The translations under genes were made by a program, and so were the position numbers. DNA of 64,000 bases from Wurfbainia villosa (taxonomy: Eukaryota; Streptophyta; Magnoliopsida; Zingiberales; Zingiberaceae): positions 67,476,288-67,540,287 of the forward strand of contig CM046006.1 in assembly GCA_025175895.1 (NCBI GenBank), in the 5' to 3' direction. The notes beneath the pieces are model-generated. The model was not told the origin of the DNA, searched no databases, and saw nothing but the letters and a program-made list of their open reading frames with translations. Positions 55,790-64,000 of this stretch are shown here, piece by piece. How positions within the stretch are numbered: position 1 is the stretch's first letter; each line of letters begins with the position of its first letter.

Positions 55790-57800
55790 GCCATCAAACT
55801 GTCATACATCTGATTCTTATTCCCTTCACATGCCTATCAAAAGCTCTCACTGGAAGGGCCTTAGTGAAAGGATCTATCATGTTATCCCCTGATGCAATCT
55901 TGGCGACAACAACTTCTCCTCGCTTTACGATCTCTCGTATCAGGTGGTACTTGCACTCTATGTGTTTACTTACCTTATGGGCTCGTGGTTCCTTCGATTT
56001 TGCAACTGTACCACTATTATCACAATAAATTGTGATAGTTCTGGGCAAACCAGAAATCACATCTAAGTCCATCAAGAAGTTCATGAGTCATACAACTTCT
56101 TTGGCTACCTCAGAGGCTACCACATACTCAGCTTCCATGATGGAGTCCGCCACATATTTCTGCTTGACACTCCTCTATATAATGGTTCCACCTCTCAAAG
56201 TAAACACAAAACCTGAGGTAGACTTACTGTTATCCTTATCTGATTAGAAGTCAGAATCTGTGTAATCCACAAGGAGTAATTGATCTGCCTGGTATACCAA
56301 TATATAATCCCTAGTCCTTCTCAGGTACTTCAATATATGCTTTACCGTAGTCCAATGTCTCTGTCCTGGATTACTCTGATATATGCTAACCATACCCACG
56401 ACAAAGCAAATATCTGACCTCATACATAACATAGCATACATGAGATTTCCTACCGCCAAAGCATAAGGAACCACCTTCATCTCCTCTATCTTCTTTGATA
56501 CATGAGGCTTCCTACCGCCGAAGCATAAGGAACCGCCTTCATCTCCTCTATCTCCTTTGATGTTCTAGGACACATCTCTTTAGATAAAGGTACTCCATGC
56601 CTAAAAGGTAGAAAACCTTTCTTGGAGTTCTGCATGCTAAAACGAGCCAAAATAGTGTCTATGTATGAAGCTTGAGATAAGCACAACATCCTTTTCTTGC
56701 GATCCCTTATAACTTTGATCCCAAGGATGTATCCCACTTCTCCCAAGTCCTTCATATTAAATTGTTTGGACAACCATATTCTTACATTTGATAACACTTT
56801 GACATTGTTGCCAATGAGCAAAATGTCATCTACATATAGTACAAGAAATACCACTACGTTTCCGTCACATCTCTTATATACACAAGACTCATCTGGACTT
56901 TGAATAAATCCAAATGACTGTATTACCTCATTAAAGAGGATGTTTCAAAATCTCGAAGCTTGCTTCAATCCATAAATAGACCGATTAAGCTTGCACACAA
57001 GATGCTCTTTTCCCTTTGCAATGAATCCCTCTGGTTGCTCCATATAGATGTTTTCTTCAAGACTTCCATTAAGGAAAAGTGTCTTGACATTCATCTGCCA
57101 AACCTCATAATCCATATAAGCAGCAATAGATAAGAGAATCCAGATAGACTTAAGCATGGCTACCGGCGAAAAGGTCTCCTCATAATCGATATCCTCTTTC
57201 TGAGTATACCCTTTCGCAACAAGCCTTGCTTTGAAGGTCTCTACCTTCCCGTCTGATCCTTTCTTTCTTTTGTAGATCCACTTGCATCCAATGATTTTTA
57301 CACCATTGGATGGTTCTACTAGCTCCCAGACCTGATTTGAATCCATAGATTCTATCTCAAAATTCATCGCCCTTTACCAAGATACCGCATCTTTATCTTG
57401 GATTGCCTCGTCATATGTCCAGGGATCAAGTTCATGTTCACCAGCAACAAAATCAGAGGATTCTCCCAAGAACATAAATCTGTCAAGTTGTCTAACAACC
57501 CTCCCACTACGATGAGATATCACTTGTGTATCCTCTGTGACACACGGTGCAGTCACTTGTGGTATGTCCTCTTGTACTGTTAGTACTGAAGTAGTGACTT
57601 TCCCTCTTAATTCCTCCAGAACAATCTTGCTCATGGACTTGTGGTTCATCACATAGTCTTCCTTTAAAAATTGAGCGTTCGTGCTAATGATCACCCTCTG
57701 ATCTCTAGGACTATAGAACAAACCACTTTTTGTTCCTCTAGGATAGCCTACGAATAGGCACACTTCTGTACGAGATTCCAACTTACCAACATCTCCCTTC
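55790..57800 (-). pseudogene. pol: Copia pol fragment: integrase end, reverse transcriptase, RNase H
   Basis: Read on the minus strand from 57800: integrase C-terminal text (CLFVGYPRGTKSGLFYSPRD), then RT (QVWELVEPSNGVKIIGCKWI, KARLVAKGYTQKEDIDYEETFSPVA), the first catalytic block as QMNVKTLFLNG with Asn where Asp is normal, the YVDDILLIGN active-site block, a duplicated AVPYASAVG/VPYALAVGNLMY region, and RNase H (TIYCDNSGTVAKSKEPRAHKVSKHIECKYHLI). It is split into at least four frames with stops. Gag, protease and most of integrase are missing, and the 5' break coincides with the insertion of element N. Confidence 0.88.
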
Positions 57801-59015
57801 TATTAGGGCAATCTCTTGCCATGATAAGGTTTTGATGTGTGTGGCAAAGGGTTTAAGTTAGGGTGTTAGTGTGATTTGATATGTGTGTTGGAGTCTTGCA
57901 GGGCTTAGTAATTCACACATGGAGCCGTGGCGAGTTTCACATCTCATGACTCGGTCCTTGAGTCGGTGAAGGATAGCTTTGCGGAAGCCGTGCGCTTGGA
58001 GCATCCGAGGGACCGCCGGACGAGGAGCTTGGAGTGAAGCCGGAGGAAGTAGACTTCGAGGCAAGAGACGCGAAGAAGCATTGCAGAGCCGTGCACCTGA
58101 TGCTGCCGAGGGACGTGGCCGCGAACGAAGAGAACTTCGAAGGCGAGGGACTCTGAGGGATGAGAGTGAGCGAATGTAACCCGAGAAGGGGTAGCTCTTA
58201 GGTGAAACTTGGCCATTTGGCCAAGTGTCAGATGAGTTTTCCTGACACTAGTCGACTGCCATGGAATGGCGATCATTTCTAAGTCGAACATGGTTCAATT
58301 GGTATTCGCGTGTTTGAGGCCGGTGATCATTTGCCATATGTGGCGATCGCCAAGACCATCGATCGGTGATGAAGCGTGATCGATTGGTCGAAAGGGTTTG
58401 GCCACAGAACCACTCGTAGCCGACTGAGCAGTCGACTACGGAGGTAGCAGTCGACTGATGAGGTCCATCAGTCGACTACCAAGTGTTCCGTTGGACTACA
58501 ATGGTCGGGATCCGACGTGTTCGGAGGTGTTGGAGTGGCGACAGTCGACTGCCAAGGGCAACAGTCGACTGGTGGCGGCCAACGGGAAGAAAAGCTTCCT
58601 CTCTATAAAAAGAGAGGGTGTGGGCTTTTGGATGGCTAATGCTCATATTCCAAACGACCATCCAAGTGCCCCACAAGCTTTATACTCTTCTTACTATCTT
58701 TTACTTCAATCTTATTGTAAGAAGAGTGATCTTGATTGTAAAGGTTACCTCCACCTAGCTTGGTGCAAAGGAGAGACCAATAGTGATTGGCTTTGAAGGA
58801 GTGATTCACCTCGGACGAATCGAGATCGTGGATTAGCGGCGTAGCCGTGAACCACGTTACATCTTGCGTTAGCGTTTTGATTCTTGTCTTGTATATTTAC
58901 TTGTCTTGTCTTATTATATTCCGCTTGTGCTAACCTTTTGTAGACGAGTAAATTATGACATCCATCGATTGAGGGCTATTCACCCCCCTCTAGCCGACCA
59001 TTTTGATCCCCAACA
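57801..59015 (+). mobile_element. 5' LTR of element N
   Basis: It begins TATTAGGGCAATCTC (the 3' copy has TGTTAGGGC) and ends GATCCCCAACA before the primer-binding site. CAGTCGACTG sites lie at 58248-58575. The TATA box (TATAAA, 58604-58609) lies between CCTCTC and GAGAGG. Downstream are a GTTACCTCCACCTAG block and the CACCCCCCTCTAGCCG terminus shared in form with the other LTRs. It is about 60 bp longer than the 3' copy because of a segment at 58550-58600. Confidence 0.9.
58604..58609 (+). promoter_or_regulatory. LTR TATA box of element N
   Basis: TATAAA flanked by CCTCTC and GAGAGG, which are reverse complements of each other. It is preserved in the 3' LTR at 62821-62826. It is the expected core promoter for element transcription. 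Confidence 0.7.
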
Positions 59016-59017
59016 AG

Positions 59018-59030
59018 TGGTATCAGAGCC
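59018..59030 (+). other. Primer-binding site of element N
   Basis: TGGTATCAGAGCC, a full match to the initiator-Met-tRNA complement, two bases after the LTR. Confidence 0.92.
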
Positions 59031-59078
59031 AAGTTGCTTGTCGAGGACTAACCGCCGCAACAAGCACTTCATCAAAAG

Positions 59079-60804
59079 ATGGCTGACTCGAACAATCATC
59101 CGCCAAAGTTCGAAGGGGAATTCGCTTCGTGGAAGAAGCGAATGGAGGTATTCTTCGAGACCGATTTTGATATTATGCTTATAATGAAAAATGGTTTCGA
59201 GTTGCCTAGGGATGAAAGGGGTGAACCAATCGAAAAATCACGATGGACTAAGAAGCAATGAGAGGAGCACCTTGCAAACTCAAAGGCAAAACATCATCTT
59301 CTCAATGTGCTCCCTCAACAAGAGATCAACCGGATCGGAGAATGTGCTAGCGCCAAAGAGATGTGGGAGAAGCTTGTAGAACTCCATGAAGGCACATCCG
59401 AGGCCAAGCTAGCAAGGAGAGATGTCTTCCGCTCCCAACTCAACAACATTAAACTAGAAAAGGGAGATAAAGTACTTTCCTTACATTCTCATTTCAAGGA
59501 AATTATAACCGGGTTGTCAAGTGTAGGTGAGAAGCTATCAAACCGAGATATGGTTATGAAGGCTATAGATGCCTTTCCGTGGTCCTCAAAGTGGAGCTCC
59601 ATGGTGGACTCCTTCTATATTTCGAAGAATTTAGAAGTGAGCACCTTGGAGGAGTTCTTCTCAACAATGGAGCTTCATGAAACAAGACTTGAAGGAATAG
59701 TTGAAGAGCCTAGAATCCAACCTTGAAGGGGAGTAGCATTGATGGCAAATAAGGGGAAGAAGAAGATGGAGATCCCCTCCTCCGATGATGATGAAGCATC
59801 CTCCTCCTCATCCATGGATAGCACGGAAGAGGCTTATATGGTAAGGAGGGTAAGACATGCTTTAAAAGGTTTTAGATTTAATAAATCTAATGATAGGAAT
59901 AGAAGACAAAGGGGAAAAAATCATTTGCTACAATTGCCAAGGAGAGGGACACATAAGGGATAATTGTCCCCTCCTAAACAAGAGCAAGGAAGAAAGGAAA
60001 AAGAAGGAAGAAAAGAAGAAGAAAAAGGGGAGAAAGAAGAAAAAGGAAGAGGAGAAGAAAGCAAAGGAAAAGGGAAAGGCCAAGACATTCAAAGCAAAGA
60101 CTTGGGATGACCCTTCCTCCTCATCTTCATCATCATCCGAGGAAGAAAATGCATTTGTCACCAACCTAGCATTGATGGAATTTGACGACTTGGATTGTTC
60201 CTCCACCGAAAATGAAGAATCAAGCACAAGTGGAAAGAGCTCAAGTGAAGGGGGAGCCTCCTCATCCGAAGAAGAAGAAGACATGGAAACTATGGTAACC
60301 AATCTTTCACCTAGTAAAATAGTTTCTATGATTTCTAGCTTAACTAAGGATTTATTTAGAGCAAAGAAGAAAAATAAGAGCATGTTAGATCAAATTAAGG
60401 ATTTAGAAAATAAGCTAGAAAAAGCATGCTTAAATGATAATATTTCTTCTAGCTTAAATGATGCATGCTCACATGATAACTATATGCCTTTGGATGTTAG
60501 TGATGCATGTATAGAAGAAAATAGGGCTTTAAGAGAGAAAGTAGATTATTTAACCAAAGCCCTAGAAAAGTTTACAATTGGCTCAAATACATTGAACATG
60601 ATTATAGGGAGGCAAAGAGCTAATTTTAATAAGAAAGGCCTAGGTTATAAAGAAAAGAAAAATGAAAAGGCCTACAAATGCCTAATTGCTAGGGGACAAG
60701 ATAAGAAGAAAGTAATTACTAGGAAATGGATTCCTAAGGAATTTCTAGTGAACTCAATAGGCAAGAATCAATTTTGGGTTCCAAAATCCATCCTTAAGGG
60801 TTAG
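59079..60804 (+). pseudogene. gag: Gag of element N, lightly damaged
   Basis: The ATG at 59079 opens MADSNNHPPKFEGEFASWKK. The UBN2-type domain (ECASAKEMWEKLVELHEGTS, FKEIITGLSSVGEKLSNRDM) spans about the first 215 codons in one frame, broken only by TGA at 59259-59261 and TGA at 59724-59726. Near the A-run 59915-59920 the sense frame changes by one base and continues to 60804. This second part carries one CCHC knuckle (CYNCQGEGHIRDNC, 59926-59967), a Lys/Glu-rich stretch, Ser-rich acidic tracts, a coiled coil (MLDQIKDLENKLEKA) and a KNQFWVPKSIL end. Two point nonsense codons and one small indel separate it from a full frame of about 575 codons. Confidence 0.88.
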
Positions 60805-62064
60805 GAAAACCCTAGGGTAGTTAACCATATGGACTTGACCTATATCATATCTTTGGTTGACTTAGGATGTCGGGACACATTTTTGAAATAGTGTTAGGTG
60901 ATGATAATGCACCTATAAATAGATAATAATGCTTAAATCATGATGATCAATGTAATTGCTATGTATATGTGCAATCATGATTTATGATTTTGAAATTTGG
61001 CACATTATCATGAGAAATAGGGTTAAATCATGTTTGAGGTGATACTTTATTTATTATCATGATATAATACCTAATGCATGATAACAATTCAATGAATACA
61101 TGTGTTTCATGATCATAATGTGAAATTAGTTCATACATGCCTTTATGATCATGAGGATTGTGAGGATGATACTTAACCTTGATAGAATTGCATGAATATA
61201 ATGGTTAAGTATATACAAATACCCTTTAGGATGCATCTCACACTCACTATAGGCTACTTTGATTGAAAACTTAGCATGAGTGAGATGTTAGGATGATACA
61301 AATGTCCACTAATGCCTATGGCATTTAGATGGTCATTTAAAGTATCAAAATAGCAATAATAGATCAATCATGGAGAAGGCTTATGTTTAATTCATAGACA
61401 TATTGCCCAAAGATCATGGTTGGATATTTCATATATTTTCAAAACAATTTCTTACTTTAAAATCCATGTATTCATGTTTTGAAACAATCCAAAGCAAGAC
61501 TAGGTGTTAAAATGGATACTAACATGTTCAAAAACTAGTGGTTTTTAAAGCTTTTAGATTTTTGGCAAATCTTGGAAAATATAATGACTTTTCATGAAAA
61601 AACTATTTTTCATTGATAGATATACTTAAAATAAATGTGTTCCCCAAATTTCATGATTTTTTGAATTTTTTAAAATTTTTAATGCATTTCTGAATTTTGC
61701 CCAGAAAATCAGAATTTCGGAATTCATTGTGCCAGTCGACTGCCATACTGATAGCAATCGACTGGTGCCCTGAAAATCAGACTAGTTAAGGCTGAATTCA
61801 GGTTTTAGACCAATTTTTGGTATTTTCCTTCTATGAGACTTGATGCCATGAGTTTATAACTTAGTGTTAATCTTTTTGATAGTGTCAAAGGGGGAGAAAT
61901 GATTATGTTTAAGTAAATTATGATAGGGGGAGAAATATGTATGGGGAGTTTCATGGATTAAGGGGGAGTTGCATGTTGCTATATCATGTTTATGTTTACA
62001 TGATTTCTTACTTTAGAATTTCTATCAAATGTTTTTACCTAACTTAAACGGATTGCCACACATC
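60805..62064 (+). other. 3' non-coding internal region of element N
   Basis: About 1.26 kb without pol similarity, AT-rich, with many ATGATCATGA/ATCATGAT words, which resembles in style the non-coding regions of B, P and M. CAGTCGACTG-like sites lie at about 61733-61755. It ends in GAGAAATGATTATG...GGGGGAGAAATATG and the polypurine tract. Confidence 0.75.
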
Positions 62065-62078
62065 AAAAAGGGGGAGAT
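62065..62078 (+). other. Polypurine tract of element N
   Basis: AAAAAGGGGGAGAT immediately before the 3' LTR start TGTTAGGGC. Confidence 0.9.
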
Positions 62079-63232
62079 TGTTAGGGCAATCTCTTGCCAT
62101 GATAAGGTTTTGATGTGTGTGACAAAGGATTTAAGTTAGGGTGTTAGTGTGATTTGATATGTACGTTGGAGTCTTGCAGGGCTTAGTAATTCGCACATGG
62201 AGCCGTGGCGAGTTTCACATCTCATGACTCGGTCCTTGAGTCGGTGAAGGATAGCTTTGCGGAAGCCGTGTGCTTGGAGCATCCGAGGGATCGCCGGATG
62301 AGGAGCTTGGAGTGAAGCTGGAGGAAGTAGACTTCGAGGCAAGAGACGCGAAGGAGCATTGCAGAGTCGTGCGCCTGATGCTGCCGAGGGACGTGGTCGC
62401 GAATGAAGAGAACTTCGAAGGCGAGGGACTCCGAGAGATGAGAGTGAGCGAATGTAACCCGGGAAGGGGTAGCTCTTAGGTGAAACTTGGCAATTTGGCC
62501 AAGTGTCGGATGAGTTTTTCGACACGATCATTGCCATGAAATGGCGATCTATCGCTTCCAGTCGAACGTGGTTCGATTTGGCTATTTGAGAGGCCGATCG
62601 CCATATGTAGGCGTCGCAGCCATTCATCGATCGGCCCGATGAAGCGTGATCGATTGGTCGAAAGGGTTTGGCCACAGAACCGCTCGTAGCCGACTGAGCA
62701 GTCGACTACGGAGGCAGCAGTCGACTGATGAGGTCCATCAGTCGACTGCCAAGTGTTCCGTTGGACTATAACGGTCGGGATCCGATGTGTTCGGAGGTCA
62801 TTGGAGTGGCGGCACCTCTCTATAAAAAGAGAGGGTGTGGGTTTTTGGATGGCTAATGCTCATATTCCAAACGACCATCCAAGTGCCCCACAAGCTTTAT
62901 ACTCTTCTTACTAGCTTTTACTTCAATCTTATTGTAAGAAGAGTGATCTTGATTGTAAAGGTTACCTCCACCTATCTTGGTGCAAAGGAGAGACCAATAG
63001 TGATTGGCTTTGAAGGAGTGATTCACCTCGGACGAATCGGGATCGTGGATTAGCGGCGTAGCCGTGAACCACGTTACATCTTGCGTTAGCATTTTGATTC
63101 TTGTCTTGTATATTTACTTGTCTTGTCTTATTATATTCCTCTTGCGCTAACCTTTTGTAGACGAGTAAATTACGACATCCATCGATTGAGAGCTATTCAC
63201 CCCCCTCTAGCCGGCCGTTTCGATCTCCAACA
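62079..63232 (+). mobile_element. 3' LTR of element N
   Basis: 1154 bp, TGTTAGGGC to GATCTCCAACA. It is very similar to the 5' LTR apart from a ~60-bp segment missing before the TATA box and local changes around 62520-62640. Point differences are scattered, so the insertion is not brand new. Confidence 0.9.
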
Positions 63233-63237
63233 CCTTC

Positions 63238-64000
63238 AGTATATATACTGGAATACAATCAAAGTCTCACATTGGTAAGACATGAAAAAGATCATGTGCT
63301 TATAAGATGAAAATATATCTCCATTGGTATGAGACCTTTTGGGTGTAGGGAATTACTTCCCGCTTCGGTCGCTTGAGCATGGCGATCCTATCTCATGTCC
63401 CCAAATTAAAATTTTATCAACTAAAACTAATCCGGACGGAGATGGATTACCCAAGCAACTAATCCATCATCGTGCTATTCGATTTGAGTAGTCGCTTGAA
63501 CAACAAGCACTCTTTTCCTCGATTAGCCGCAGAATAGATGATGAACGGATCGTCGGTTTTTGTGTTTATCACCGGGGTCCATGTTAATCAATAACAAAAT
63601 ACAAGAGAACTAGAATCAAAACTAAATAAGATTATACCTCTTGTTTTACCTCTTGATCTTCTATTGTATTCCTATCCTCCTCTTGGACGTCGTGTGGGCG
63701 ATGATCTTCCAAGAGTCGAAGCCTCCTAGATCTCGTATCTTCCCTTCCTTGCTCGCTCCGAACAAGGGAAGTTAACCCTCCCTTTTTCTACTTGCTTGTG
63801 CCGACCACCAAACACCAAGTAAGGTTGTCGCCGGCCCTAAGGAGAGGGAAGGATGTGCCGGCAAGGAGATCTCTTGTTGTCGCCGGCCAAAGGAGAGGGA
63901 GAGAGAATGCCGCCGGCCAAGGGGAGAGGGTGAAGGGGCGCCGGCCAAGTGAAGGGAAGGGAAGGAAAAACCAAAACCCTAGCCACCCTTGTATTGCCGC
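63238..64000 (-). mobile_element. Second LTR of the pol-bearing copia element (partial)
   Basis: From about 63240 (ACTGGAATACAATCAAAGTC) the sequence repeats 54063-54825 in the same orientation, including TAAGACATG(A/G)AAAAGATCATG and the GCCGGCCAAGGGGAGAGGG text. It runs off the window. As it lies upstream of the minus-strand pol, it is the 5' LTR position. No primer-binding site or gag is seen between it and pol because of the deletion and the element N insertion. Confidence 0.75.

Larger units (their letters stand above)
57801..63232 (+). mobile_element. Element N: complete gag-only LTR retrotransposon
   Basis: 5432 bp: 5' LTR 57801-59015, primer-binding site, gag 59079-60804, non-coding 60805-62064, polypurine tract, 3' LTR 62079-63232. 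The flanks are CCTTC at 57796-57800 and CCTTC at 63233-63237, a perfect 5-bp target duplication. The interior is only 3063 bp and has no pol domain, so it would depend on enzymes supplied in trans. It sits in the decayed pol-bearing copia element. Confidence 0.92.

Noticed and set aside
57858..58291. Minus-strand frames in the LTR of element N, with a matching 179-codon frame at 62136-62675
   Set aside because: They occur only because the two LTRs are copies of one another; the frame is not preserved between them and no domain is present.
59018..59030. tRNA-related sequence
   Set aside because: Only the 12-13 bases complementary to the tRNA 3' end are present; this is a retrotransposon primer-binding site, not a tRNA gene.
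59928..60383. 151-codon minus-strand frame rich in Phe and Ser
   Set aside because: It is the antisense shadow of the Lys/Glu- and Ser-rich part of element N's gag.

Overview
This window is plant nuclear DNA, almost certainly from a flowering plant with a large repeat-rich genome. The signs are Ty1/copia-type LTR retrotransposons primed by initiator-Met tRNA, a CACTA (En/Spm) transposon, hAT-like terminal inverted repeats, GT-AG introns, and relatives of plant-only families (DUF863-like, At3g27390-like). The species cannot be fixed from the sequence. Nothing prokaryotic (operons, CRISPR, Shine-Dalgarno sites) was seen.

Layout. 1-13.7 kb is nested transposon debris: a minus-strand copia-type element with an open gag frame (1-2.9 kb), LTR fragments, the 5' part of a CACTA element with a broken TNP2-type transposase (5.5-8.1 kb), and the 3' part of a plus-strand gag-type element (8.1-12.1 kb) lying head to head with another LTR (12.1-13.7 kb). 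13.7-22 kb is the only low-copy island. It holds the one credible intact host gene, a two-exon DUF863-like gene on the minus strand (14808-15488). A hAT-like non-autonomous element, TA microsatellites and a strange GC-rich repeat block lie beside it. 22.3-34 kb holds the tail of a copia element with two LTRs in inverted orientation, then three further LTR blocks, a gypsy-like gag start and an unrecognised decayed ORF. 34.4-35.2 kb is a decayed, processed-looking copy of an At3g27390-type membrane protein gene.

35.3-54.1 kb is a compound tandem-repeat domain (24 bp, 97 bp, 117 bp and 65 bp units). The 117-bp array of about 22 units is split by a 15-kb nested insertion that can be read in order of age. 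Minus-strand element M (38539-53603) entered the array. A solo LTR (40055-48358) then entered M's 3' LTR. Plus-strand element P (40767-47334) finally entered the solo LTR. Near-perfect 5-bp target duplications mark the first two steps.

54.1-64 kb is a truncated minus-strand copia pol (integrase end, RT, RNase H) between copies of its own LTR. A complete plus-strand gag-only element N (57801-63232), with a perfect CCTTC target duplication, sits inside it.

The strongest theme is a set of related LTR elements (A, B, M, P, N and LTR fragments) that carry gag with CCHC knuckles but, where the full interior is visible, have 1.3-1.9 kb of non-coding DNA where protease-integrase-RT-RNase H should be. 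Many of their LTRs are packed with the palindrome CAGTCGACTG, longer palindromes built from it, and arrays of short inverted CTTGG/CCAAG repeats. These non-autonomous families and their palindrome-rich LTRs are the best candidates for something under-described here.
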